Shown: piece after piece, positions 26,607 to 35,892 of the stretch
Position numbering within the stretch: the first letter of the stretch is position 1
Layout: the number at the start of each line of letters is the position of its first letter
DNA from: Azospirillum cavernae
GTDB lineage: Bacteria > Pseudomonadota > Alphaproteobacteria > Azospirillales > Azospirillaceae
Length of the DNA: 64,000 nucleotides
NCBI RefSeq assembly: GCF_003590795.1
Contig: NZ_QYUL01000001.1
Location: 1,567,001-1,631,000, forward strand
Reading direction: 5' to 3'
Notes under the pieces: generated by a model
What the model was told of the DNA's origin: nothing
The model's database searches: none
What the model saw: the letters and a program-made list of their open reading frames with translations, nothing else
Translations under genes and position numbers: made by a program

Positions 26607-29600
26607 CTACTCCGCCTCGGCCCCCAGCAGGTAATCGATGTCGCCGCCGTCCAGCGCGCTGACCAGCCCGGTGCCTTCGATGGTGGCGGCGGACAGGCTG
26701 CCCTTGCGGCGTTGCAGCTCGATGATGCGCTCCTCCACTGAATTGGCGGCGATCAGCTTGTAGACGAAGACCGGCTTGTCCTGGCCGATGCGGTAAGCGC
26801 GGTCGGTCGCTTGATCCTCGGCGGCGGGGTTCCACCAGGGATCGTAATGGATCACCGTGTCGGCGGCGGTCAGGTTCAGGCCGCGCCCGCCCGCCTTCAG
26901 GCTGATGAGGAAGACGGGAACCTCGCGGTTCTGGAAACGGTTGACCGGCGCGGCGCGGTCCAGCGTGCGCCCGGTCAACTCGACATAGGGGATGGCCGCC
27001 TTCTCAAGCTCCACCTTGATGAGATCCAGCATGGTGGTGAATTGCGAGAAGATCAGGATGCGGCGGCCTTCCGGCACCATTTCCCGCACCATCTCGGTCA
27101 GCGCCTCCAGCTTGGCGCTTTCCTTCACCTTGGCGGCGGTGGGCATCTTCAACAGGCGCGGGTCGCAGCAGACCTGACGCAGCTTCAACAGCGCGTCGAT
27201 CACCGTGATGGCGTTGCGGCCCATGCCGCCGCCCTGCCCGCCAACCGCCAGCGCGGCGCGCACCGTCTCGTTCACCGACAGGCGGATCGTCTCGTACAGA
27301 TCGCGCTGGTCGCGGTCCAGGTCGATGCGGACCACCACCTCCGTCTTGGGCGGCAGCTCCTTGGCCACCGCCTCCTTGGTGCGGCGCAGCAGGAAGGGGC
27401 GGATGCGGCGCATCAGCAGATTGGCGCGCGTGTTGTCGCCGCGCTTTTCGATGGGCACGCGGTAACGCTTGCCGAACTCCTTGCGGTCGCCCAGCAGGCC
27501 CGGCATCAGGAAAGCGAACTGGCTCCACAGCTCGCCCAGATTGTTTTCCACCGGCGTGCCGGACAGGCAGAGCCGATGCCGCGCCTGCAAGGCCGTGACG
27601 GCGCGGGTCGCCTTGCCGTCGGGATTCTTGATCGCCTGCGCCTCGTCCAGCACCAGCATGTGCCAGCTCAGCCGTTTCAGCAGATCGACGTCGCGCGCCA
27701 CCACGCCGTAGGTCGTCACCACGATGTGGGCGCGGTCGAGGTCCGACAGCTTTTCGTGACGGTCCAACCCATGCAGCACCACCACCCGCAAATCGGGGGT
27801 GAAACGCGCGGCTTCCGCCACCCAGTTCGGCACAAGGCTGGTCGGCACCACCACCAGACACGGGTCGGTCAAGCGCCCCTCATGCTCTTCCATGGCGATG
27901 TGGGCCAGCGTTTGGGCGGTTTTGCCCAGCCCCATGTCGTCGGCCAGAATCCCGGCGACGCTGTTGGCCCGCAGGCTCTGCATCCAGGCCAGACCGGCGC
28001 GCTGGTAATCGCGCAACTCGCCATGGAAACCCGGCGAGGGTTCCATGTCGCCCGGCACCTCGCTGTCGCGCAGGCGCTTGAGGTAGCCGTCAATCTGCGC
28101 GGTTTCCTCGACCCGGCGGGCGATCAGATCGTCGATGTCGAGCAGCGAGTCGGCTTCCGCCAACGGCACCTTCAGCCGGTCGCCGACGGGCCGCCCTGCC
28201 CCCAGCATGGCTTCCAGCACGCTCATCAAGCGCTCGACCCGCTCGGCGGGCAGCGACAGGACGTTGCCGTCGTCCAGAACGATGTGCGCCCGACCGTCGA
28301 TGACACGGGTGGCCGACAAGCCGCCGCGCTCGACCAGTTGAGCCAGGATCGGCAGCAGCGGGCGACGCTCCCCGTCGATCTCCACCCCGACGTCCAGATC
28401 GAACCAGCCGTCGCCGGCGTCGCGGACGGCGACGTCCACGTCAGATCCCGGCTCGATCACCTTGGCGCCGAAATCGCTGCCGACCTCCACCACCCAACCG
28501 GCCTTGGTCAAGGCGGGGATTTCGGTGGTCAGGAAGGCTTTCCAACGCTCCTCGATGTCGCGCCCGGTCAGCCAGTGAACCCGCGTGCCGCGCCCGTTCA
28601 GCGTGCCCTTCGGCGGCTCGATGCGCGCCTGGGCGAAGCCAAGGCCGGACAGCCGGTCCAACGCCGCCTGTTCGGTCCGCTTGTCGCGGCGGACGAAGGT
28701 GACGTTGCCGAACTCATCCTCGAACCGGGCGAACTGGCGCTGATCGTCCGGTTCGATTTCCGCCGGTTCGCCGGGTTCGCCGTAATCGAAGGACAGCCGC
28801 AGCACATCGACCAACCCGTCATGCGGCGTGACCACCCGACCCAGCAGGGCCAGCACGCGCGGCGACCGTTCGACGATGTCCGCCGCCTCGGCTGCGCCGC
28901 TGCGGATGCCGGGAATGGCGTTGTCGCGGAAGGACGGCGATTGGTTGGGCGCGGTGCGCAACGGAGCGAACAGCCGCGAGGGCGGCGGCGCGGCAGCGGG
29001 AGCGGCGGGCGCCGCGATGGGCGGAACCGGCTTGCTCTTCGGCACCTCCACCACCTGGAGATCAACGGCGAAGACGCTGCCGCTGGCCGAATCCACGCAC
29101 CAATAGGATTGCCCCTTGAACAGCGTGCAGCGTTCCGGCAACCCGGTTGGCCGCAGCTTGCGCGTCGCCGGATCGCGGAAGGCGCGCACGACGCGGCCCG
29201 GCGCCTCGGTCAAGGGGGTGCCGTCGCGCCAGAACAGCCGCCCGGTTCCCAGCAAACGGCGCAGCAAACGATCCACCGCCTCGCCCCGGCTCTTGGCGAC
29301 CGGGGTGCGCAAGGTGCCGCCGCCGCCCAACAGCCGGGCGATGGCGCGGTCGGCGTCGCCGCTGATGTCGCGTGGGGCCTTGGCCAGCACGTCGCGCGGG
29401 GTGGCGGGTTCGGTCTCGGTCTGCCCGTCCGTCACGAAATCGGCGGAGATGCAGCAAGCGACCTCGCCCTGTCCCGGCTCCAGCGTCCAACGCAGGCTGC
29501 GCTCGCCCTCGGCCTTCGGGCCGGGTTTGGGCGTCGGCTGGCTGGGAGTGGTCGCCGCCATGGGAATCGTCGGAACCAACGGCAGGGGAGCCAACGGCAG

Positions 29601-30083
29601 ACTTGGGGGGGCGGTCTTCGACGGGGTGGTTGGGTGGACGAGCGACAAGGTCGGCGTCGCCGCTTTCGCCGCAGAGGCTGGGGCCGCCGCAGGGGCCGCC
29701 GTGTTCGCGGGAGCGGGCGGCGCCCGATCCGCCAGATCAAAGAGGGAGGCTTTGCGCCATTCCGGGCAGGTGTCCAGCGCCATCATCGCCGCCGCCGCCA
29801 TATGGGCGCAGGCGTTGCGGCCGCAGGTGCAGGTGCGTTCCAGCACCACGCCGCGCTTGCCCTGGATCGGCGTGACCACCACCGCCAGACGGCGGCCCAG
29901 ATCATTGACCTCGGCCTTGATGCGGTTGGCGCCCGCGTCGGACAAGGTGACGGCGCCCGTCATAATCAGGGTGCGTCCGCGCTGCAAGGTTTTCGCCTCG
30001 AAGACGCGCGTCAGATCCTCCTGAGCGAAGGGTACGGCGACGCCAGCTTGGGAGCCGAGCGGCAAAGCATCAAAAAAGGACAT
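26607..30083 (-). CDS. SNF2-family DEAD/DEAH helicase with SWIM zinc finger
   Basis: 1158 aa. An N-terminal SWIM zinc finger (CTCGRNACAHM, about residues 85-100) is followed by a low-complexity Pro/Ala linker (about 125-200) and a poorly conserved middle. The C-terminal Swi2/Snf2 ATPase has ILADDMGLGKTAQTLAHIA (Walker A), LVLDEAQAIKN (motif II), LSGTPVENNLGELWSQF, LLRRTKEAVAKELPPKTE, RILIFSQFTTMLDLI, LISLKAGGRGLNLTAAD and QATDRAYRIGQDKPVFVYKLI. Bacterial SWIM/SNF2 proteins are DNA translocases of largely unknown task, perhaps in repair or transcription recycling. It is transcribed alone. The neighbouring Abi-like gene on the other strand raises the question of a defence role, but this helicase is GC-typical and widespread in proteobacteria. 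Confidence 0.93.
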   Translation of the reverse strand: MSFFDALPLGSQAGVAVPFAQEDLTRVFEAKTLQRGRTLIMTGAVTLSDAGANRIKAEVNDLGRRLAVVVTPIQGKRGVVLERTCTCGRNACAHMAAAAMMALDTCPEWRKASLFDLADRAPPAPANTAAPAAAPASAAKAATPTLSLVHPTTPSKTAPPSLPLAPLPLVPTIPMAATTPSQPTPKPGPKAEGERSLRWTLEPGQGEVACCISADFVTDGQTETEPATPRDVLAKAPRDISGDADRAIARLLGGGGTLRTPVAKSRGEAVDRLLRRLLGTGRLFWRDGTPLTEAPGRVVRAFRDPATRKLRPTGLPERCTLFKGQSYWCVDSASGSVFAVDLQVVEVPKSKPVPPIAAPAAPAAAPPPSRLFAPLRTAPNQSPSFRDNAIPGIRSGAAEAADIVERSPRVLALLGRVVTPHDGLVDVLRLSFDYGEPGEPAEIEPDDQRQFARFEDEFGNVTFVRRDKRTEQAALDRLSGLGFAQARIEPPKGTLNGRGTRVHWLTGRDIEERWKAFLTTEIPALTKAGWVVEVGSDFGAKVIEPGSDVDVAVRDAGDGWFDLDVGVEIDGERRPLLPILAQLVERGGLSATRVIDGRAHIVLDDGNVLSLPAERVERLMSVLEAMLGAGRPVGDRLKVPLAEADSLLDIDDLIARRVEETAQIDGYLKRLRDSEVPGDMEPSPGFHGELRDYQRAGLAWMQSLRANSVAGILADDMGLGKTAQTLAHIAMEEHEGRLTDPCLVVVPTSLVPNWVAEAARFTPDLRVVVLHGLDRHEKLSDLDRAHIVVTTYGVVARDVDLLKRLSWHMLVLDEAQAIKNPDGKATRAVTALQARHRLCLSGTPVENNLGELWSQFAFLMPGLLGDRKEFGKRYRVPIEKRGDNTRANLLMRRIRPFLLRRTKEAVAKELPPKTEVVVRIDLDRDQRDLYETIRLSVNETVRAALAVGGQGGGMGRNAITVIDALLKLRQVCCDPRLLKMPTAAKVKESAKLEALTEMVREMVPEGRRILIFSQFTTMLDLIKVELEKAAIPYVELTGRTLDRAAPVNRFQNREVPVFLISLKAGGRGLNLTAADTVIHYDPWWNPAAEDQATDRAYRIGQDKPVFVYKLIAANSVEERIIELQRRKGSLSAATIEGTGLVSALDGGDIDYLLGAEAE

Positions 30084-30290
30084 GCGACAGGGACGCCGTT
30101 CAGTCGGAACACAACAAAACGGGCTGTCGGAACAACGCCTTCCGCCCGTCCTCGCAAGCCGTCACGGCCTGACGGCCCGCGTGCGAAAGACCGTGATAGC
30201 ACAGGAACGGCGCTGCGGCATCATTCGGGTTGGGAAATCAGCGCCAGCGGGTGAGAAAGGGGGGAACCGAGCCGACATCAGACCTCGACA

Positions 30291-31685
30291 TCAGCCTTCG
30301 ATATCGACCCGCGCGTCACCGATGACGCAGTTGCGGCCCGCTCGCTTGGCCTCATACAGCGCCTCGTCCGACCGGCGGATCAACGTTTCCGCCGTATCGC
30401 CCAGGCGACCGCCGACCGAAATGCCAATCGACACCGTCACCGAAATTTCTTCGGCCCCGGTGGCGGACACCGCAAAGGGAACGTCGGCGATGCGCTGGCG
30501 CAGCCGTTCGGCGACGATCAGCGCCGCTTCGCCGTCGGTGTCGGGCAGGATGACGATGAACTCCTCGCCGCCCAAGCGCGCCACCAGATCGAAGGTGCGC
30601 AGATTGCGGCTGGCCCGCGCCGACACCTCGCGCAGCACCTCGTCGCCGATGGTGTGGCCGTGGCTGTCGTTGACCGCCTTGAAATGGTCGATGTCGAACA
30701 TCAGCACAGCGACCGGCTTTTGGCTGTCGATGGCGCGTTCCAGCAGGCGCGGCAGATGGGCGTTGACGTAACGGCGGTTGAAGACGCCGGTCAGGCTGTC
30801 GGTCAGCGCCATCGACAGGCTTTGCTCGTAATTCGAGCGCAGCCGCTCCTGGTAGCGTTTGCGCCGGATCTGGGTGCGGGCGCGGGCCAGCAGCTCGTTC
30901 CGGTCAATCGGCTTGATGACGTAATCGTTGGCCCCGAGTTCCAGCCCCTTGGCGACGTGGTTCAAATCCCCCTCGTCCACCATCAGCAGGACCGGCACCT
31001 GCCGCGTCCGCTCGTGCGAGCGCAGTTGCGAGCACAGGCGCAAGCCGTCCTCATTCACCAAGGTCAGGCTGATGACGACCAGATCCAACTCGTTGCTCAG
31101 CGCCCGTTCCAGCGCCTTGGCCCCGGTGTCGGTCGCCATCACGCTGTTGTGGTCGCGTTGCAGGGTTTCCGTGACCTTGTCGAGGTCGAGCGCGGAATCC
31201 TCCAAGACCAGGATGCGGGCGCGCTCAAAGGATTCGTTCAGCAGCGTGCCGCTGCGCTCGATCACCCCGAACTGGCCCGAGGTGTTTTCGCGCAAGCGCC
31301 ATTCGTCCATCATCATCTTGAGACGAACGAGCGAGCGAACCCGCGCGAACAGGGCGATGTCGTTGACCGGCTTGGTCAGAAAATCGTCGGCCCCAGCCTC
31401 CAGCCCGCGCACCCGGTCGGCGACGTCGGACAGGGCCGTGACCATCACCACGGGAATGTGCATGGTCGCGGGGTCGGAGCGAATGCGCTCGCACACCTCG
31501 AACCCGTCCATCCCCGGCATCATGACGTCGAGCAGAACGATGTCCGGCGATTCCTTGTGAACCATCTCCAGCGCGTCCGGCCCGTTGAAGGCCGTGATGA
31601 CGTTGAAATACTCGCGGGTCAGCTTGGCCGCGAGCAGCTTCACATTGGGCAGAACATCATCGACGACGAGCACGCGCGCAGACAT
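30291..31685 (-). CDS. pleD: PleD-type response regulator diguanylate cyclase (REC-REC-GGDEF)
   Basis: 464 aa, matching PleD length. ATG 31685 begins MSARVLVVDD; the longer extension to 31721 is unsupported. The first receiver has the phosphoacceptor in SPDIVLLDVMMPGMDG. The second has lost the acceptor Asp (LDLVVISLTLVNEDG), as in the adaptor receiver of PleD. The GGDEF domain has GGEEF and an RTFD I-site five residues upstream, so it should be active and feedback-inhibited. In Caulobacter PleD drives the swarmer-to-stalked transition through c-di-GMP. It lies 39 bases downstream of divK on the same strand, as in the classical divK-pleD operon. Confidence 0.95.
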   Translation of the reverse strand: MSARVLVVDDVLPNVKLLAAKLTREYFNVITAFNGPDALEMVHKESPDIVLLDVMMPGMDGFEVCERIRSDPATMHIPVVMVTALSDVADRVRGLEAGADDFLTKPVNDIALFARVRSLVRLKMMMDEWRLRENTSGQFGVIERSGTLLNESFERARILVLEDSALDLDKVTETLQRDHNSVMATDTGAKALERALSNELDLVVISLTLVNEDGLRLCSQLRSHERTRQVPVLLMVDEGDLNHVAKGLELGANDYVIKPIDRNELLARARTQIRRKRYQERLRSNYEQSLSMALTDSLTGVFNRRYVNAHLPRLLERAIDSQKPVAVLMFDIDHFKAVNDSHGHTIGDEVLREVSARASRNLRTFDLVARLGGEEFIVILPDTDGEAALIVAERLRQRIADVPFAVSATGAEEISVTVSIGISVGGRLGDTAETLIRRSDEALYEAKRAGRNCVIGDARVDIEG

Positions 31686-31724
31686 GGAGCGATGCGATCC
31701 TGTGAAGCTTCGGTTCAACAAACG

Positions 31725-32132
31725 TTAGGCTAGAAACCTTCTAACCGTCTCAAGAAACTTAACGACGGAGATCGGTTTTGCAATGTAATCCTCACAGCCG
31801 CCCTGGCGAATTTTTTCCTCATCCCCCTTCATGGCGAAGGCGGTGACGGCGATGATCGGGATGCTTTTCAACTCCGCGTCGTCCTTGATCCAACGCGTCA
31901 CCTCAAGCCCCGACACCTCGGGCAACTGGATGTCCATCAGGATCAAATCGGGACGATGCTGGCGGGCCAACCGCATCGCCTCCATCCCATCGCGGGTTTG
32001 CAGAGTGCCGTAACCATGCGCTTCGAGCAGATCATGGAACAGCTTCATGTTCAGCTCATTGTCCTCAACGATGAGGACCGTCTTGGCTGACGCGCCGTCG
32101 ACCATGGTTGACCCACCCGGTTCCACCGACAT
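31725..32132 (-). CDS. divK: single-domain response regulator DivK
   Basis: 135 aa from ATG 32132, with GGAGAG four bases upstream; Met10 is an alternative start. The single receiver domain has the acidic pair in [20 protein letters not shown], phosphoacceptor Asp67 in [21 protein letters not shown], conserved Thr/Ala ([21 protein letters not shown]) and Lys in DYIAKPISV. These are DivK signatures; it relays phosphate in the CckA/CtrA cell-cycle network. It precedes pleD. Upstream at 32253-32294 are a TTAACC-containing site and three direct repeats that may regulate it. Confidence 0.95.
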   Translation of the reverse strand: MSVEPGGSTMVDGASAKTVLIVEDNELNMKLFHDLLEAHGYGTLQTRDGMEAMRLARQHRPDLILMDIQLPEVSGLEVTRWIKDDAELKSIPIIAVTAFAMKGDEEKIRQGGCEDYIAKPISVVKFLETVRRFLA

Positions 32133-32252
32133 GCACTCTCCACTCAAAGCTTGGCGCCCTGGCTGACCGCCGAATGTGGCGTTGACCGGCGCCGCAAGGC
32201 GCGATCACGGCGACCACACCCCGGTATACCCCTTTTCCCAACAGGTCGCGAC

Positions 32253-32294
32253 GGTTAAATTGCCGTTGACTCGCCGTTGACTCGCCGTTGACTC
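32253..32294 (-). promoter_or_regulatory. candidate CtrA-like site and 3 x 11-bp direct repeats upstream of divK
   Basis: The 11-base unit GCCGTTGACTC occurs three times without interruption at 32262-32294. Immediately beside it GGTTAAATTGCCGTTGAC places TTAA and TTGAC seven bases apart, one base off the CtrA consensus TTAA-N7-TTAAC. On the minus strand it reads TTTAACC. The array is about 120-160 bases upstream of divK. The 11-base period places each TTGAC on the same helix face. Confidence 0.4.
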
Positions 32295-32340
32295 AAGGAC
32301 GCCGACGGCGCCGCCAAAGCGAACACAGCCGCTTGATTGG

Positions 32341-32373
32341 ACAAAACAAAACCGCCCGCAAAAGCGCGGGCGG
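32341..32373 (-). terminator. strong rho-independent terminator of the diguanylate cyclase gene
   Basis: On the minus strand CCGCCCGC (complement of 32366-32373), a six-base loop and GCGGGCGG (complement of 32352-32359) are followed by TTTTGTTTTG. It lies 47 bases after the stop of the downstream-facing gene at 32420. Confidence 0.9.
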
Positions 32374-32419
32374 CCTGTGTTGGCTCCAAGCCTGGTCCCA
32401 AGCGGCGACCGACAGCCGG

Positions 32420-33154
32420 TTACGCGCCGACGCCGGGTTGCGCGGGGGATTTCGTCTTGCGCTTGGCGTCCCGACGGCGGGCGCTTTTGGCCCCGTACAT
32501 CATGCTGTCGGCCCGCCGCATCACCTCGTCCTCTTGGTCTTCCGCGCCATAGGGCTGGGTCCCGACCGAGAAGCGAACCGGCAGGGAAACCCCGCCCCAT
32601 TCCGCGTGGCAGGCGTCGGCAAGCGCCGCCAGTTCGCTGGCGCGGGCCAGACCGCTGGCCACGTCGGTGTTGGTCAGCAGCACGGCGAATTCGTCGCCGC
32701 CCAGCCGGGCCACCACATCCTCTTGCCGGACGCTGGACACGATCATCAGCGCGACCTGCCGCAGATAGCTGTCTCCGGCGACATGGCCATGGGTGTCGTT
32801 GATCGCCTTGAAGCCGTCGAGGTCGATCATCACCAACAGACCGCCCGCCGCCCCGCTGCGCCGGGCCGAGGCCAGTTCGCGCCGGAAGTGACTGTAGAAG
32901 CCCCGCCGATTCAACAAGCCGGTCAGCTCGTCGGTCATCGTCAGGCTTTCCAGATAGGCGATGCGCTCCTGCTGCTGGGCGATGGTTTCCCGCGCCTCTG
33001 CCAGCAGGGCGATGGTCTCATCAAGCGCCTGCCGCTCGGTTCCCCGCAGCAACCCAACCCGCGAGGCCAACGCGACCGGATTCCAGGCCATCGCGCCGTC
33101 GAAACGATCGCAGGAGTGGGACGTCAGGTCCAGGGCGGCAACGATGGCGTTCAT
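32420..33154 (-). CDS. diguanylate cyclase (GGDEF) with short coiled N-terminus
   Basis: 244 aa from ATG 33154, with GAGGAG seven bases upstream. The longer ORF to 33586 runs under the dehydrogenase gene and is rejected. The N-terminal 65 residues have no known sensor; residues about 45-70 form a helix or coiled coil (LAEARETIAQQQERIAYLESL) typical of dimerising linkers. The GGDEF domain contains TDELTGLLNRRGF, MIDLDGFKAINDTHGH, the active site GGDEF and an RQED I-site. It should make c-di-GMP with product inhibition. It ends at a strong terminator. No EAL or HD-GYP phosphodiesterase is in the window. Confidence 0.93.
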   Translation of the reverse strand: MNAIVAALDLTSHSCDRFDGAMAWNPVALASRVGLLRGTERQALDETIALLAEARETIAQQQERIAYLESLTMTDELTGLLNRRGFYSHFRRELASARRSGAAGGLLVMIDLDGFKAINDTHGHVAGDSYLRQVALMIVSSVRQEDVVARLGGDEFAVLLTNTDVASGLARASELAALADACHAEWGGVSLPVRFSVGTQPYGAEDQEDEVMRRADSMMYGAKSARRRDAKRKTKSPAQPGVGA

Positions 33155-33338
33155 GGGGCGGCTCCTCACTGGAGGTCGATACTCTTGCCATCCCCTATGC
33201 AGACGGCGTGCCAACTTGCCGCCCCAGACGATTCCGCGAGTCGCCCTTTTCGCGGGGCTGCCAATTTTTCCGACCGTCCTTTGCCGCCCGGCAGCTTCTG
33301 CCGCCGCCGGGCAATTTTGTCCCACTTGGCGCTGAAAC

Positions 33339-34376
33339 TCACACCACCCGGTCGGGCGGCTCCCGCCCGGACAACGCCGCGTCGATGTTGTCCAACGCCT
33401 TGAAACCCATGGCGTTTCTGGTTTCGACCGTGGCGCTTCCCAAATGCGGCAACAAAAAACTGTTCGGCAGGTCACGATAGTCCGCGAACAGGTTCGGTTC
33501 GTTCTCGAACACGTCCAGACCGGCGGCGGCGAGCCGTCCGCTGCGCAAGGCGGCAACAATGGCCTGGTCATCCACCACCGTTCCACGCGCGGTGTTGATG
33601 AGGATGGCCCCCGGCGGCAGGCGCTCGATCCGTTCGGCGTTCAGCCAATGCCGGGTTTCCGCCGTGGCGGGGAAATGCAGCGACAGCACGTCGCTGACCG
33701 CCAACAGCGCGTCGGGATCGGAATGATAGACCGCGCCCTCCTCCAACTCCCGGGGCAGGCGCTTGCGGTTGCTGTAATGGATGGTCATGCCGAAGGCCCG
33801 CGCCCGCCGCGCCACCGCCTGGCCGATGCGGCCCATGCCGATGATGCCCAGACGCTTGCCGCCGATGTGGGTTCCCATCAATTGGGTGGGGGTCCAGCCG
33901 GTCCAGGCGTCGGCGCGGATCAACCGCTCGCCTTCCGACGCGCGCCGGGCCGCTCCCAAAATCAAAAGAAGGGCGATGTCGGCGGTGGCGTCGGTCAGCA
34001 CGTCGGGCGTGTTGGTCACGGTCAGGCCGCGCGCCTTGGCGGCGGCGAGGTCGATGTGGTCGGTGCCGACGGAAAAGGTCGCCAGCAGCCGCACCCGTTC
34101 CGGCAGGGCGGCGATGGCGGCGGCGTCCAGCCGGTCCCCGGCGCAGCACAGCACGGCGTCGGCCTTCACCGCCGCCGCCCGCTCGGCGATGGCCAAGCCG
34201 GACAGCGCCTCGTCCGTCGGGTTCAGGATCGCCGTGTAATCGCGCGACGCGCGCGCCTCCACCGCCTCGGGCAGGCGGCGGGTCAGCAGAACCACCGGGC
34301 GGGGATCCGCCGAAGGCGGCTCGGCCAAATGGTCGTCAGCCGAACGGGGAATGGCGGAATCGGCGGAGCCTGTCAT
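33339..34376 (-). CDS. 2-hydroxyacid dehydrogenase (glyoxylate/hydroxypyruvate reductase-like)
   Basis: 345 aa from ATG 34376 with AAGGAA about eight bases upstream. The D-isomer-specific 2-hydroxyacid dehydrogenase pattern is complete: FSVGTDHIDLAAAKARGLTV, NAD(P)-binding GIIGMGRIGQAVARRA, catalytic Arg in NTARGTVVDD, Glu in VFENEPNL and His in LPHLGSATVETR. HYSNRKRLP after the second strand suggests NADPH preference through an Arg. This fits reduction of glyoxylate or hydroxypyruvate. The N-terminal 25 residues are a non-conserved extension. It diverges from the eipB gene. Confidence 0.92.
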   Translation of the reverse strand: MTGSADSAIPRSADDHLAEPPSADPRPVVLLTRRLPEAVEARASRDYTAILNPTDEALSGLAIAERAAAVKADAVLCCAGDRLDAAAIAALPERVRLLATFSVGTDHIDLAAAKARGLTVTNTPDVLTDATADIALLLILGAARRASEGERLIRADAWTGWTPTQLMGTHIGGKRLGIIGMGRIGQAVARRARAFGMTIHYSNRKRLPRELEEGAVYHSDPDALLAVSDVLSLHFPATAETRHWLNAERIERLPPGAILINTARGTVVDDQAIVAALRSGRLAAAGLDVFENEPNLFADYRDLPNSFLLPHLGSATVETRNAMGFKALDNIDAALSGREPPDRVV

Positions 34377-34472
34377 GCTGGGAATTCCTTTCCAATGATA
34401 GGAATTGCGGGTGGCAGCCCTTTCGGTCTGCGTTAAAAACACCCATAATCCAACCAGCGCCGACAATCACCT

Positions 34473-35381
34473 GTGGATCCCGCCTTGTCCAACCGCCGCA
34501 CCGCCCCCCGTTCCGCTGGTCGCCTGTTTCTGGGCAAGCTTCTGGGCGCGGCCATGGGCGCGGCCCTTGGCGTCGCCGCCACGCTGGTCGCGGGCGCGCC
34601 CGCGCTGGCCGCCACCCTGCCCTCCGCCCTGCCCAGCTCCAGCGAGGTGGCCGCCGCCATCCAACCGCACCGGGCGATCTACACCATGTCGCTGCTGTCG
34701 GCCCGCAACAGCTCCAAGGTCAGCGACGTGCGCGGGCGCATGATGTTCGAATGGGCCGACGCCTGCGACGGCTGGACCACCGAACAGCGCTTTCAATTGC
34801 GCTTCGTCTACAGCGAAGGCGACGAGATGGCGATGAACACCAATTACACGACGTGGGAGGCCAAGGACGGCCTGCGCTACCGCTTCAACGTCCGCAAGAC
34901 CATCAACGGCGAGGTGGACGACGACGTGCGCGGCGAGGCCAACCTGACGCCCAACGGCGGCGTCGGCACGGCCCAATTCTCCAAGCCGGAACCGCAAGAG
35001 ATTGATTTGCCCGCCGGGGCGATGTTCCCGACCGCCCACACGCTGGCGATCCTCGACCACGCCCGCCGGGGGGAGCATTTCTTCAGCCGCACCATTTTCG
35101 ACGGCGCCGACGCCGAGGGCGCGACCGAAGTCTCCACCGTGATCGGCCAACCCGGCCCGGCCAAGGACGCCGCCAAGGACGCCCTGTTGCGCGACGCCCA
35201 GACCTGGCCGGTGCGCATGGCCTTCTTCCCCACCCACAGCGACTCGGCGCAACCCGAATATGAAATGAGCCTGCGCCTGCTGCAAAACGGCATCGCCGAA
35301 TCCATGCAGATTGATTACGGCGATTTCATCGTCAACGCCATTCTGGAAAAGATCGAGGCTCTGCCCCGCTCCGGCTGCTGA
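34473..35381 (+). CDS. eipB: EipB-like periplasmic cell-envelope integrity protein (DUF1849)
   Basis: 302 aa, GTG start at 34473. The signal peptide (LFLGKLLGAAMGAALGVAATLVAGAPALAA) is followed by the DUF1849 beta-spiral domain: HRAIYTMSLLSARNSSKVSDVRG, MMFEWADACDGWTTEQRFQLRFVYSEGDE and YTTWEAKDGLRYRFNVRKTING. It closes with LLQNGIAESMQIDYGDFIVNAILEKIEAL and a final SGC. The Cys of DACDGW and the C-terminal Cys likely form the disulfide known in Brucella EipB. It is a periplasmic protein needed for envelope integrity in alphaproteobacteria, and a good marker of the organism's class. Confidence 0.93.
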   Translation: MDPALSNRRTAPRSAGRLFLGKLLGAAMGAALGVAATLVAGAPALAATLPSALPSSSEVAAAIQPHRAIYTMSLLSARNSSKVSDVRGRMMFEWADACDGWTTEQRFQLRFVYSEGDEMAMNTNYTTWEAKDGLRYRFNVRKTINGEVDDDVRGEANLTPNGGVGTAQFSKPEPQEIDLPAGAMFPTAHTLAILDHARRGEHFFSRTIFDGADAEGATEVSTVIGQPGPAKDAAKDALLRDAQTWPVRMAFFPTHSDSAQPEYEMSLRLLQNGIAESMQIDYGDFIVNAILEKIEALPRSGC

Positions 35382-35530
35382 CCCGCATTTTGTGAAAATA
35401 CTTAGGGGTTGATCGCGACTCGTTGCTGCGCTTAACTGTTCAGCAGACACTGGCACAATGGACGAAAAAGCCCCACGCTCAACGCCATCAGACGTTGCGG
35501 GTGCGTTTTCGTCGTTAAGAGGGTTCCGCC

Positions 35531-35758
35531 ATGAGCAAGAAACACGTCCAGATCGGACAAGTCTTCCAGCCGGTCGGCGCGGCCAAGGGGCGCGCGTGGC
35601 GGGTGATGGGGACCGTCAATCTGCTCGGGATCCCGCACGCCCGCATCGTCAGCACCGAGGATGAAGGCGTGTCGAAGACGCTGAGCTGTTCGGTTCTCGT
35701 CGACACCGACCATTATCGGTTGATCGCCTCCGCGCCCATCGACGGCATGGCGGCGTAA
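35531..35758 (+). CDS. 75-aa hypothetical protein
   Basis: ATG 35531 is preceded by AGAGGG at a slightly long spacing. The sequence has a compact beta-strand look (HVQIGQVFQPVGAAKGRAWRV then GTVNLLGIPHARIVST and SCSVLVDTDHYRLI), no signal peptide and no membrane segment. It looks like a small single-domain beta protein rather than a random ORF, but I do not recognise the family. It sits between eipB and rarA with 149 and 134 bases on either side, and is probably monocistronic. Confidence 0.6.
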   Translation: MSKKHVQIGQVFQPVGAAKGRAWRVMGTVNLLGIPHARIVSTEDEGVSKTLSCSVLVDTDHYRLIASAPIDGMAA

Positions 35759-35892
35759 ACACCCCCCGACCAACCCTGGGTTTCGGCCTTGGGTTGATGT
35801 CGGCACAACCGGCAACGCCGCTGGGAGCATCGCTCCGGCGGCTTTTTGTGTTTCCAGAGACCGATGGTTTAGCCTCACCAGGAATTCCGCCG

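Noticed and set aside
26811..30254. 1147-codon open frame on the plus strand
   Set aside because: It lies antisense to the SNF2 helicase, whose motifs are unmistakable; the text is low-complexity H/Q/R/G.
32262..32294. Three direct repeats as a CRISPR-like array
   Set aside because: Units are 11 bases and contiguous with no spacers, so it is a binding-site type tandem repeat, not CRISPR.
32420..33586. 388-codon version of the diguanylate cyclase
   Set aside because: The extension overlaps the dehydrogenase gene; ATG 33154 has a good ribosome site and starts just before the linker helix.
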